A stretch of 64,000 nt of DNA, from assembly GCA_017937865.1 (NCBI GenBank), contig JAGBCU010000004.1, positions 21,877 through 85,876 of the forward strand, written 5' to 3'. The notes below the pieces were generated by a model. It made no database searches, was not told the origin of the DNA, and saw only the letters and a list, made by a program, of their open reading frames with translations. The stretch comes from Clostridia bacterium. GTDB lineage: Bacteria; Bacillota; Clostridia; Oscillospirales; Acutalibacteraceae. This document shows, one piece after another, positions 56,291-64,000 of the stretch. The position numbers were made by a program, and so were the translations under genes. Each line of letters starts with the position of its first letter. Within the stretch, counting starts at the first letter, position 1.

Positions 56291-59020
56291 ATGGCTCAGA
56301 CTAAAAAAACAGCAAACAAAAAAAGAACGCAAAAAGCAAGCAGTAAAAAATCCAACAATGCTTTAGCGCCACTTTTTAATTCAAACCACAAAACAACCTT
56401 TTCCGTTGTTATGTTGTTTATTTCAATACTTATGTGCGCCGTTGTATTTGTTGACGGTGGTAGTGTATGGGGTGGCTTAAGGAACTTTATGTTCGGTCTT
56501 TTTGGAATGTTCGGCTATATCGTTCCGATTGCAACATCTGTTTTCTGCGTTGTTGCTCTCCTACATAAGGACACACGTACATATAAATTCAGAGTTTTTG
56601 AAAGCTTTGTAATTTTCACCTTAGTTGTTTCTCTTTGTCACGTTGTTGCTTCTGAGGACGGTCTTACCTACGGTGAGCAAATCAGTAATGCTTACAATGT
56701 TTTTAAAAGCTATGATGGTACAGGCATGCACTATGGCTTTGGTGTATTTGGAGCTTTATTTGGTGGCGTTGCCCTTATGCTTACTGCGGGCAGCAAGGTT
56801 GCTTCATCAATAATTGTAATACTTATTTTGCTTGCATTACTTCTTATATTTGCAGGTCCTGTTATTTTCAGGCTTATGGACAAGCTTAAGAAGCCCGCCG
56901 AAGTTGTCGGTGAATATGCCGGTGAAAAAATAGGTGATATTAAAGCTACATACGAAGCAATTCACGATGACAGTAAAAAGAAGCGTGAACGCGCAACTAA
57001 TGCTGAAAAAGGCAGAAAAGAATCTAAGAAAGCACACACTATTGACCTTGATATACCGATTGATGATGAGGTTGTTGAGGATAAAGGTGTTGACCCGATT
57101 CTTGTTACTGATAATGATGTTTTTGAATTTGAATCAATGAAAGACCATCTTTCCAAGGTTCAAAACGATGATACTATTGTACTTCTTGACGATTACGACG
57201 ATACCGTTGACCTTGAGCCTCAGTCAATTGATGATATTTTTTCTGTAAAAACGCCTGCTGAGGTTCAGCTTGATACAGCTATTGATGATGTTGTTCCGAT
57301 TGATGATACTGTTGTAGAAATTGATTCGGTTGAAAATGCTGTTGAAGAAGATGACGCTTTTGAACCGGATATTCAATCCGAGACTGAAATTCCCGCAAAG
57401 ATTTATGAATTACCCCCGTTGGACTGTCTTGATTTACCAAAAAACAGTGGTAGTACAAACAGCGGTGATGAGCTTAGAAAAAGAGGGGAGACTATCGTCA
57501 AAACTCTTCAAAGCTTCGGTGTAGGCACAAGAATTGTCGATATTTGTCAGAGCCCGTCGGTTACTCGTTTTGAGCTACAGCCTGATCCCGGTGTAAAAAT
57601 CAGTAAAATCACTGCACTTGCTGATGATATCGCAATGAACCTCGCTTCTTCAGGAGTCAGAATTGAAGCTCCTATTCCTAATAAAAATGCGGTAGGTATC
57701 GAAGTTCCAAATGCTGAAAAAGCAATGGTAACCTTACGTGAAATTCTTGAAAGCCCCACATTTAAAAATAATAAATCAAGGCTTAACGTTGCTTTAGGTA
57801 GAGATATTCAGGGTGAAGCAACCTGTGCTGACCTTGCTAAAATGCCTCACTTACTTGTTGCCGGTACTACCGGCTCAGGTAAATCAGTTTGTCTTAATAC
57901 TATGATTGTAAGCTTACTTTACAATGCAACTCCTGATGAAGTTAAGCTTATAATGATAGACCCTAAAAAAGTTGAGTTCACTGTTTACAGAAACATTCCT
58001 CATCTTCTTGTGCCTGTCGTTGCAGACCCGAGAAAGGCAGCAGGAGCTCTTTCCTGGGCAGTTGCCGAAATGGATAAAAGATACGCACTCTTTGCTGAAA
58101 AGGGCGTTAGAAATCTTCAAGGCTACAACAATTATGCCTTATCTGAAAATCTTCCTAAGATGCCACAAATCGTTATTATAATAGATGAGCTTTCTGACTT
58201 GATGATGGCGGCTTCAAACGAAGTAGAAGACAGTATCTGCCGTCTTGCCCAGAAAGCCCGTGCCGCAGGTATGCACCTTATTGTTGCAACTCAAAGACCC
58301 TCAGTTGACGTTATTACGGGTCTTATTAAAGCCAACATCCCAAGCCGTATTGCCTTTGCAGTTAAATCTCAGATAGATTCACGTACTATAATTGATACTC
58401 AAGGTGCTGAGAAGCTTTTAGGTAACGGTGATATGCTTTACTGTCCCGTTGGTCTTTCAAAGCCTGTACGTGTTCAGGGCTCATACGTTTCAGATGATGA
58501 AATTGAGCGTGTTATTGATTTCGTTACAAGCCAGGGCGAGGTTAAATACGACAGCGACGTTATGCAGGAGATTGAGCTTAAAGCCGCTCAGGATGGCAAA
58601 AAGAAATCTACAGTAGTTGATACAAATGACGTCGGTGGCGGGGATTATGAAGATGAAATGTTCCCGAAGGCTGTTGAGGTTGTTGTTGAATCGGGTATGG
58701 CTTCGACAACCCTTTTACAGCGTAAGTTGAAGTTAGGTTATGCCCGTGCTGCAAGAGTTATTGACGAGCTTGCAGAAAAGGGAATTATAGGCCCCTATGA
58801 AGGCAACAAACCGAGAAAGGTTCTTATTACAAAAGAACAATGGTATCAGATGCAGGCTTCAGGAGCTGCTCCCGCAACTCCAAAACAGCTTTCAATTGAT
58901 GATATTCCCGTTCAGAATAGCATTAACGACACTGCTTCAGAGAATTTACCTGCCTCATCAAACCATAATTATTTCGGCTCTGCAGTAAACACAGTTAACT
59001 ATGACGTTGAGGAGCAATAA
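56291..59020 (+). CDS. ftsK: DNA translocase FtsK/SpoIIIE
   Basis: This 909-residue protein pumps DNA through the division septum. About four to five membrane helices lie in residues 35-205, then an acidic linker to about 370, then the translocase motor: Walker A is VAGTTGSGKSVCLNTMIVS (about residue 521), Walker B is IVIIIDELSDLMMAA, and RPSVDVITGLIKANIPSRIA follows. A C-terminal gamma winged helix (LLQRKLKLGYARAARVIDEL) would read polar DNA signals. Whether it serves vegetative division or sporulation cannot be told. Confidence 0.97.
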   Translation: MAQTKKTANKKRTQKASSKKSNNALAPLFNSNHKTTFSVVMLFISILMCAVVFVDGGSVWGGLRNFMFGLFGMFGYIVPIATSVFCVVALLHKDTRTYKFRVFESFVIFTLVVSLCHVVASEDGLTYGEQISNAYNVFKSYDGTGMHYGFGVFGALFGGVALMLTAGSKVASSIIVILILLALLLIFAGPVIFRLMDKLKKPAEVVGEYAGEKIGDIKATYEAIHDDSKKKRERATNAEKGRKESKKAHTIDLDIPIDDEVVEDKGVDPILVTDNDVFEFESMKDHLSKVQNDDTIVLLDDYDDTVDLEPQSIDDIFSVKTPAEVQLDTAIDDVVPIDDTVVEIDSVENAVEEDDAFEPDIQSETEIPAKIYELPPLDCLDLPKNSGSTNSGDELRKRGETIVKTLQSFGVGTRIVDICQSPSVTRFELQPDPGVKISKITALADDIAMNLASSGVRIEAPIPNKNAVGIEVPNAEKAMVTLREILESPTFKNNKSRLNVALGRDIQGEATCADLAKMPHLLVAGTTGSGKSVCLNTMIVSLLYNATPDEVKLIMIDPKKVEFTVYRNIPHLLVPVVADPRKAAGALSWAVAEMDKRYALFAEKGVRNLQGYNNYALSENLPKMPQIVIIIDELSDLMMAASNEVEDSICRLAQKARAAGMHLIVATQRPSVDVITGLIKANIPSRIAFAVKSQIDSRTIIDTQGAEKLLGNGDMLYCPVGLSKPVRVQGSYVSDDEIERVIDFVTSQGEVKYDSDVMQEIELKAAQDGKKKSTVVDTNDVGGGDYEDEMFPKAVEVVVESGMASTTLLQRKLKLGYARAARVIDELAEKGIIGPYEGNKPRKVLITKEQWYQMQASGAAPATPKQLSIDDIPVQNSINDTASENLPASSNHNYFGSAVNTVNYDVEEQ

Positions 59021-59023
59021 CCT

Positions 59024-59260
59024 ATGGATATTTTCGTTGAATATTTAGACGGTGATTATGCAGTTTGCAGATTGCCTGACAGAGCTAAAAACCTGATAAG
59101 ATTACCTCTAAGAGATTTACCGAAGGGTACAGCGCCCTTAAAGGTTATATCAATGAGAGATAACGGCTCATTCATTATTAACGAATACGCAAGAGAAGAG
59201 CGAATGAAAAAAATCGTTAAGTATTTGAAATGTAAAAATTATTCCTTTGATTTGAGGTAA
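59024..59260 (+). CDS. Small DUF3006-like protein
   Basis: This 78-residue protein resembles DUF3006 (FVEYLDGDYAVCRLPDR, LPLRDLPKGTAPLKV, and a charged C-terminal helix with REERMKKIVKYL). No function is known. It follows ftsK by three bases with GAGGAG as ribosome site. Family similarity is from pattern only. Confidence 0.7.
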   Translation: MDIFVEYLDGDYAVCRLPDRAKNLIRLPLRDLPKGTAPLKVISMRDNGSFIINEYAREERMKKIVKYLKCKNYSFDLR

Positions 59261-59298
59261 AAAAACTCAAAATTTAGGAAATAATTGATAAAAAAGTA

Positions 59299-59327
59299 TT
59301 GATTTTTTTGTAAAAGAGTGATATACT
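59299..59327 (+). promoter_or_regulatory. Promoter of rpsB-tsf
   Basis: TTGATT at 59299-59304 and TATACT at 59322-59327 are 17 bases apart, predicting a start near 59334 and a leader of about 105 bases. Confidence 0.8.
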
Positions 59328-59333
59328 TTCTAC

Positions 59334-59438
59334 GCTAAAAAACTCACGCAGGGTAGATTGAAAGTGTCGTGTGCATCATAGATGTGGTGTTTTCAAGTCG
59401 AAACCTTGCGGCGGTTTAACAAAAAGGAGGACAAAATT
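59334..59438 (+). promoter_or_regulatory. Structured rpsB leader (possible S2 autoregulatory element)
   Basis: CGCAGGGT (59347-59354) pairs with ACCTTGCG (59403-59410), enclosing a second helix TTGAAA (59358-59363) with TTTCAA (59391-59396) and a GU-rich terminal loop region. Ribosomal protein operons often carry autoregulatory leaders; a link to S2 is inference. Confidence 0.5.
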
Positions 59439-60182
59439 ATGTCAGTAGTTTCAATGAAACAATTACTCGAAGCAGGTGTTCACTTCGGACACCAGACAAG
59501 AAGATGGAACCCCAAAATGGCTCCCTACATCTTCACAGAAAGAAATGGTATTTATATCATCGACCTTCAGAAGACTGTAAAGAAGCTTGAAGAGGCTTAC
59601 ACCTTCATCAACCAGATCGCTCAGGAGGGCGGCGAAGTTCTTTTCGTAGGTACAAAGAAGCAGGCTCAGGATTCTATTAAAGAAGAAGCAGAGCGTTGCG
59701 GTATGTCTTACGTTAATGCTCGTTGGCTCGGCGGTATGCTTACAAACTTCAACACAATCACAAAGAGAATTAAAAGACTTGCTCAGCTTAACGCTATGGA
59801 AGCTGACGGTACTTTTGACCTTCTTCCTAAGAAAGAAGTTATCAAGCTCAACCTTGAAAGAGAAAAGCTTGAAAAGTTTATGGGCGGTATCACAGAAATG
59901 AAAAAGATGCCCGCTGCTATGTTTATCGTTGACCCCAGAAAAGAAAGAATTGCAGTTCTCGAAGCAAAGAAACTCGGTATTCCGATTGTTGCTATCGTTG
60001 ATACAAACTGTGACCCCGATGAAATCGACTACGTAATCCCCGGTAATGATGATGCTATCCGTGCAGTAAAGCTTATTGCAGGCGCTATGGCTGACGCTAT
60101 CATTGCAGGTCGTCAGGGCGAGCAGACAGTAGCTAAAGAAGAAGCTGCTGAAGAGGTTGCTGAGGAAGCAGCTGCTGAATAA
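59439..60182 (+). CDS. rpsB: Ribosomal protein uS2
   Basis: This 247-residue protein is a complete uS2 of the small ribosomal subunit. Conserved blocks are [71 protein letters not shown] and [20 protein letters not shown]. The tail is rich in Ala and Glu. ATG 59439 with AAGGAGG upstream is preferred over the frame start at 59382, which lies in the leader. Confidence 0.98.
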   Translation: MSVVSMKQLLEAGVHFGHQTRRWNPKMAPYIFTERNGIYIIDLQKTVKKLEEAYTFINQIAQEGGEVLFVGTKKQAQDSIKEEAERCGMSYVNARWLGGMLTNFNTITKRIKRLAQLNAMEADGTFDLLPKKEVIKLNLEREKLEKFMGGITEMKKMPAAMFIVDPRKERIAVLEAKKLGIPIVAIVDTNCDPDEIDYVIPGNDDAIRAVKLIAGAMADAIIAGRQGEQTVAKEEAAEEVAEEAAAE

Positions 60183-60195
60183 TCAAATAAATAAT

Positions 60196-60219
60196 AAGGC
60201 GGAATCTTTTTTCCGCCTT
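60196..60219 (+). promoter_or_regulatory. Intercistronic hairpin between rpsB and tsf
   Basis: AAGGCGGAA (60196-60204) pairs with TTCCGCCTT (60211-60219) around TCTTTT. No long T-run follows, so it is more likely a partial terminator or RNA-processing or stability element than a full stop. Similar placement is common between rpsB and tsf. Confidence 0.65.
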
Positions 60220-60246
60220 GATAACTTTTTAAAGGAGGAAACAACC

Positions 60247-61344
60247 ATGGCATTTACAGCTCAGGATGTTAAAAACTTAAGAGAAAAAACAGGCGTTGGT
60301 ATGATGGAGTGTAAAAAAGCACTTACAGAAGCTGACGGTGATATGGACAGAGCATTCGAAATTCTTCGTGAAAGAGGACTTGCTGCATCTGAAAAGAAAG
60401 CAAGCAGAATTGCAGCTGAAGGTGCAATTATCGCTTACACAGATGAGGATAGCAAAACAACAGTTCTTCTTGAAATCAACTCTGAAACTGACTTCGTAGG
60501 TAAAAACGATAAATTCCAAGAGTTTGGTCTCAACGTTGCTAAAACAATCGCTGCTAACAAACCCGCTTCTGTTGAAGCTCTTGCAGACCTCAAGCTTGTT
60601 GACTCTGACAGAACTGTTACAGAGAACCTTAACGACCTTATCCTCGTTATCGGTGAAAACCTTAAAATCCGTCGTTTTGAAATCATCGAGGGTGATGTTG
60701 TAACATATATCCACGGTGGCGGTGCAGTTGGTGTTGCCGTTAAATTTGAAACAAACCTCAGCGACAAGGCTGAATTTGTAGCAATGGGTAAAAATATTGC
60801 TATGCAGGTTGCAGCTATGCGTCCCGAATACCTTGGTAAAGACAGCATTTCAGCTGACGAGCTCGCAAAAATGAAATCTATCACAATTGATAGCTCACTT
60901 AACAAGCCCGAATCACTTCCCAAGCCCATCCTTACAGCTCTTTTCGCAAAAGCTATTGATGAAAAGCTTTTCAGTGACGAAGATCTTGCTGCATACGAAG
61001 AGAACCAGAAGAGCCCCTATCTTTTCAACTTCCTTTCAAAAGAAGCTGTTGCTACTCTTGCATCTCTTGCAATTGCAGGTAAAGAAGAGTATATCAACAA
61101 CAAAATCTTTGCAGGCGCTGTTGAAGGCCGTATCAAAAAGCAGATTAAAGAAATCTGCCTTCTTGAACAGACATTCGTTCGTTCAGACCTCTTTGACGGC
61201 ACAGTAGCAGGTTACGTTGCTCAGGTTGCAAAGAATAACGGCGCTGACATTAACGTTGTTAGCTTTGTTCGTCTTGAAAAAGGCGAGGGTCTCGAAAAAA
61301 GAGAAGATAATTTTGCTGACGAAGTTGCCAGCATGATGAAATAA
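60247..61344 (+). CDS. tsf: Elongation factor Ts, long form
   Basis: This 365-residue protein is the nucleotide exchange factor for EF-Tu. The N-terminal UBA-like domain has LREKTGVGMMECKKALTEAD; the core has LLEINSETDFVGKNDKF and HGGGAVGVAVKFETN; the end has VEGRIKKQIKEICLLEQTFV. The usual bacterial length is about 290-310, so there is an insertion of roughly 50-60 residues before the VEGRIKK block. ATG 60247 with AAGGAGG upstream is preferred; the frame extends to 60157 inside rpsB. Confidence 0.97.
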   Translation: MAFTAQDVKNLREKTGVGMMECKKALTEADGDMDRAFEILRERGLAASEKKASRIAAEGAIIAYTDEDSKTTVLLEINSETDFVGKNDKFQEFGLNVAKTIAANKPASVEALADLKLVDSDRTVTENLNDLILVIGENLKIRRFEIIEGDVVTYIHGGGAVGVAVKFETNLSDKAEFVAMGKNIAMQVAAMRPEYLGKDSISADELAKMKSITIDSSLNKPESLPKPILTALFAKAIDEKLFSDEDLAAYEENQKSPYLFNFLSKEAVATLASLAIAGKEEYINNKIFAGAVEGRIKKQIKEICLLEQTFVRSDLFDGTVAGYVAQVAKNNGADINVVSFVRLEKGEGLEKREDNFADEVASMMK

Positions 61345-61356
61345 GATTTCAAACGA

Positions 61357-61382
61357 GGGCGGCTTTCATATGAGAGCCGTCC
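61357..61382 (+). terminator. Weak terminator-like hairpin after tsf
   Basis: An 11-pair stem (61357-61367 with 61372-61382, two G-U pairs) with loop ATAT follows tsf by 12 bases. A U-run is missing, so full termination is doubtful. Confidence 0.5.
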
Positions 61383-61389
61383 ACAATCT

Positions 61390-61418
61390 TTGTATAATAA
61401 CCAATTATTTGGTATACT
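61390..61418 (+). promoter_or_regulatory. Promoter of the CofE-like ligase gene
   Basis: TTGTAT at 61390-61395 and TATACT at 61413-61418 are 17 bases apart. The spacer holds the imperfect palindrome CCAATTATTTGG. Confidence 0.6.
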
Positions 61419-61438
61419 TTAATAAAGTGGTGATATTA

Positions 61439-62629
61439 ATGGAAAGAAAAGTCGGTACTGTATCAAGAGGTATTCGTTGCCCTATCATAAGAGAAGGCGA
61501 TAACCTTGTTGAAATCGCAGTAAACAGTGTCCTTGAGGCAGCAGAGAGTGAAGGTTTTGAGCTTCGTGACAGAGATGTTATCGCTCTTACAGAATCTATC
61601 GTTGCCCGTGCTCAGGGTAACTATGCTAAAGTTGAGGACATCGCTGCAGACGTTAAAGCGAAGCTTGGCGGTGAAACTGTAGGTGTAATTTTCCCTATAC
61701 TTTCAAGAAACCGTTTTGCTATCTGCCTTAAGGGAATTGCAATGGGTGCGAAGAAGATTGTTCTTATGCTCAGCTACCCCAGTGATGAGGTTGGTAATTC
61801 GCTTTTAACCTACGATCAGCTTGACGATGCCGGTATTAACCCTTATTCTGATGTTCTTACTCTTGAAAAGTACAGAGAGCTTTTCGGTGAAAACAAGCAT
61901 GAGTTCACAGGTGTTGACTACGTTGCATATTATAGCGAAATTATTAAATCTGCAGGTGCAGAGGTTGAAATTGTTTTCGCAAATCAGCCTAAAACAATTC
62001 TTAATTATACTGACTGCGTTCTTACTTGCGATATCCACACAAGAAAAAGAACTAAGAGAATCCTTAAGGCTGCAGGTGCAAAGGTTGTTTGCGGTCTTGA
62101 TGATATTCTTAATGCACCCGTTAACGGCAGTGGTTGTAACGAAGCATACGGTCTTTTAGGTTCAAACAAATCTACTGAAGATACAATTAAGCTTTTCCCC
62201 AGAGAATGCAGAGGCTTAGTTGATGATATTCAGGCTGAGATTCTCAAGAGAACAGGTAAGCACGTTGAAGTTATGATTTACGGTGACGGTGCATTCAAAG
62301 ATCCTCAGGGAAAAATCTGGGAGCTTGCTGACCCGGTTGTTTCACCCGCACATACAGACGGTCTTATTGGTACACCTAATGAGCTTAAGCTTAAATACCT
62401 TGCAGACAATGATTTCAAAGGCCTTTCAGGCGCAGAGCTTAAGGAAGCTATTTCAAACAGTATTAAAGCAAAATCAGGTAGCCTTGTAGGTAATATGGCT
62501 TCTCAGGGTACAACTCCCAGACAGCTTACTGACCTTATCGGTTCACTTTGTGACCTTACAAGCGGTTCAGGTGACAAGGGTACACCTATTATTCTCGTTC
62601 AGGGTTATTTCGATAACTACACAGATTAA
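61439..62629 (+). CDS. CofE-like (F420-0:L-glutamate ligase family) protein
   Basis: This 396-residue protein resembles the F420 gamma-glutamyl ligase family: VGTVSRGIRCPIIREGD, DRDVIALTESIVARAQGNY, and a C-terminal GDGAFKDPQGKIWELADP. True CofE adds glutamate to coenzyme F420, but clostridia generally lack F420, and no other F420 biosynthesis gene is in the window, so the real substrate is unknown. ATG 61439 is preferred because it follows GTGGTGA and the predicted promoter lies inside the longer frame from 61370. Confidence 0.82.
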   Translation: MERKVGTVSRGIRCPIIREGDNLVEIAVNSVLEAAESEGFELRDRDVIALTESIVARAQGNYAKVEDIAADVKAKLGGETVGVIFPILSRNRFAICLKGIAMGAKKIVLMLSYPSDEVGNSLLTYDQLDDAGINPYSDVLTLEKYRELFGENKHEFTGVDYVAYYSEIIKSAGAEVEIVFANQPKTILNYTDCVLTCDIHTRKRTKRILKAAGAKVVCGLDDILNAPVNGSGCNEAYGLLGSNKSTEDTIKLFPRECRGLVDDIQAEILKRTGKHVEVMIYGDGAFKDPQGKIWELADPVVSPAHTDGLIGTPNELKLKYLADNDFKGLSGAELKEAISNSIKAKSGSLVGNMASQGTTPRQLTDLIGSLCDLTSGSGDKGTPIILVQGYFDNYTD

Positions 62630-62661
62630 TAGAATTCATTAAGCTAACGGAGGTTTATATT

Positions 62662-63663
62662 ATGGAACTTGCAAAAAGACCTGAAGATATGAAAAGAATT
62701 ACCACTAAAGAACTTGCTGATAAATTTATTAAAGAACAGATTGCAGAAGTAAGAGCACAGGTAGGAGACAAGAAAGTTCTTCTTGCTCTTTCAGGCGGTG
62801 TTGATTCATCAGTTGTTGCTGCTCTTCTTATAAAGGCTATCGGTAAACAGCTTGTTTGTGTTCACGTTAACCACGGCCTTATGAGAAAGAATGAAAGCGA
62901 AAACGTTATAGAAGTTTTCGGAAAAGAGCTTGACGCTAACCTTATATACGTTGATGCAACTGACCGTTTCCTTGACCTTCTTGCAGGCGTTAGTGAGCCT
63001 GAAAAGAAGAGAAAAATCATCGGTGCTGAGTTTATTAACGTTTTTGCTGACGAAGCAAGAAAGCTTGAAGGAATTGAGTTTTTAGCTCAGGGTACAATTT
63101 ACCCCGACATCCTCGAAAGCATAAAGCAAGCGGAGGGTAAACAGGCAGTTAAATCTCACCACAATGTTGGCGGACTTCCTGAAGACCTCAATTTCCAGCT
63201 TGTTGAGCCTATCAAGCTTCTTTTCAAAGACGAAGTTCGCGTTGTAGGTGAAGCACTCGGTCTTCCTCATACAATGGTTTACCGTCAGCCGTTCCCCGGT
63301 CCCGGACTTGGTGTTCGTTGCCTCGGTGCTATTACAAGAGACAGACTTAATGCTCTTAGAGAAGCAGATGCTATTCTTCGCGAAGAATTTGATAAAAACG
63401 GTCTTGCCGAAAAGGTTTGGCAGTATTTTATTGCAGTACCCGATATCAAGAGTGTTGGTGTAAAAAACGAAAGCCGTTACGAAGGCTGGCCCGCAATTAT
63501 TCGTGCTGTTAATACAAAAGACGCAATGAGTGCAACAATCGAAGAAATTCCCTACGCAATTCTTCACAAGGTTACAGATAGAATCACTCACGAGGTAGAG
63601 GGAATTAACAGAGTTCTTTACGACCTCACCCCCAAGCCCATCGGCACTATTGAGTGGGAATAA
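62662..63663 (+). CDS. guaA: GMP synthase ATP-pyrophosphatase subunit, without glutaminase domain
   Basis: This 333-residue protein matches the C-terminal two-thirds of GMP synthase, which converts XMP to GMP. The PP-loop is LLALSGGVDSSVVAALL (about residues 39-55); CVHVNHGLMRKNE, FLAQGTIYPDILES and GLPHTMVYRQPFPGPGLGVR are conserved, and it ends with the C-terminal TPKPIGTIEWE. The class I glutaminase domain that normally precedes the PP-loop is absent, and the gene has its own AACGGAGG and ATG. It may use free ammonia or a separate glutaminase subunit, as in archaea. Confidence 0.95.
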   Translation: MELAKRPEDMKRITTKELADKFIKEQIAEVRAQVGDKKVLLALSGGVDSSVVAALLIKAIGKQLVCVHVNHGLMRKNESENVIEVFGKELDANLIYVDATDRFLDLLAGVSEPEKKRKIIGAEFINVFADEARKLEGIEFLAQGTIYPDILESIKQAEGKQAVKSHHNVGGLPEDLNFQLVEPIKLLFKDEVRVVGEALGLPHTMVYRQPFPGPGLGVRCLGAITRDRLNALREADAILREEFDKNGLAEKVWQYFIAVPDIKSVGVKNESRYEGWPAIIRAVNTKDAMSATIEEIPYAILHKVTDRITHEVEGINRVLYDLTPKPIGTIEWE

Positions 63664-63690
63664 TATCGAATTAACACAGTTTATTTACAG

Positions 63691-63727
63691 TAGCAGACAG
63701 TGGTTTTCATTGTCTGCTATTATTTTT
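63691..63727 (+). terminator. Intrinsic terminator after the GMP synthase gene
   Basis: TAGCAGACA (63691-63699) pairs with TGTCTGCTA (63711-63719), followed by TTATTTTT. From there to 63929 I see only AT-rich non-coding sequence without a clear promoter. Confidence 0.8.
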
Positions 63728-63929
63728 ATTATCATTATTATTTCGTGTGCAATTATTATCCATAGCAGAGCCACAGAAATCGTAAATCACGATATAATTT
63801 ACAAGTAACAGAAGCACGGCGGTAGGGAGAAATCCTTTCCACTAATTTTTTTGAAAAAATAAATTTGTGTGTCACCTTTTATATTGCCCGTGCATCTATA
63901 TATCAGAACAGCGAAATGATGGTATAGTT

Positions 63930-64000
63930 ATGGTATTCAGTAGTTTACAATTTATCTTTATATTTATGCCGATATTCTTCGGGTGCTACTATATTGTACC
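63930..64000 (+). CDS. MBOAT-family O-acyltransferase, N-terminal fragment
   Basis: Only the first 23 codons are in the window. They read MVFSSLQFIFIFMPIFFGCY and then YIV, which matches the start of AlgI/DltB-like membrane-bound O-acyltransferases. The gene continues beyond the right edge. No strong ribosome binding site is visible, so the exact start is less sure. Confidence 0.72.
   Translation, partial: MVFSSLQFIFIFMPIFFGCYYIV

Noticed and set aside
60157..60246. Extended N-terminus of EF-Ts overlapping rpsB
   Set aside because: The ATG at 60247 has a strong ribosome binding site and gives the conserved EF-Ts start; the extension covers the intercistronic hairpin.

Overview
The window looks like chromosomal DNA of an AT-rich, low-GC Gram-positive anaerobe, most likely class Clostridia and perhaps close to Oscillospiraceae/Ruminococcaceae. 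This is inferred from the gene set (RNase J, GdpP, DivIVA, SepF, RicA, Rex, PyrR, a FtsK/SpoIIIE translocase), from gene orders known in Bacillota (gdpP-rplI-dnaB, miaB-ricA-mutS-mutL-miaA, yggS-sepF-divIVA-lspA-rluD, tepA-ftsK, rpsB-tsf) and from many TTGNNN-N16/17-TANNNT promoters. I saw no insertion sequence, prophage, CRISPR array, tRNA or rRNA. Most genes are housekeeping, so the unusual signals are mainly at the level of gene structure and regulation.

Layout. 1-7568 (minus): a myo-inositol catabolism operon transcribed iolJ, iolC, a SanA/YdcF-like gene, iolB, iolD, iolE, iolA; iolA runs off the left edge. It is preceded by a long leader with a very strong hairpin. 7953-13140 (plus): a membrane protein of the YhhN family, an AlaX-like tRNA editing protein, a metallo-beta-lactamase-fold protein, a YgjP-like metallopeptidase and a ceramidase-like protein. 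13215-13652 (minus): rnhA. 13789-25608 (plus): a degenerate sugar nucleotidyltransferase/phosphomannomutase mosaic, RNase J, gdpP, rplI, dnaB, tilS, hpt and ftsH. 25696-29861 (minus): a HAD phosphatase, thiamine pyrophosphokinase, a small membrane protein, a Nudix fusion protein and a double-length ThyX-like protein. 30051-47279 (plus): a lipase-like hydrolase, the miaB-ricA-mutS-mutL-miaA block, an HlyD-like protein, the division block, split transketolase and a zinc-ribbon membrane protein. 47353-55307 (minus): a 6S RNA, a DUF1292 protein, and an operon acn-idh-rex-(propeller)-pyrR-uraA-epimerase headed by a Rex operator. 55515-64000 (plus): tepA, ftsK, a small DUF3006-like protein, rpsB-tsf, a CofE-like ligase, a glutaminase-less GMP synthase and the start of an MBOAT acyltransferase.

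Most interesting points. (1) The only well-placed ribosome binding site and start codon of RNase J lie in a different frame from the enzyme; an A7 slippery run joins the two frames, so this is either a -1 frameshift/slippage or a one-base assembly error. (2) ftsH has an excellent Shine-Dalgarno sequence placed before ATA instead of ATG. (3) A near-perfect Rex operator covers the -35 box of the aconitase-isocitrate dehydrogenase-rex operon, predicting NADH-controlled, autoregulated oxidative citrate metabolism. (4) The ThyX-like protein splits the canonical ThyX signature between two halves. (5) A Nudix hydrolase is fused to a domain resembling small clostridial pyrophosphatase-like proteins. 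No clearly new multi-gene defence or metabolic system was found.
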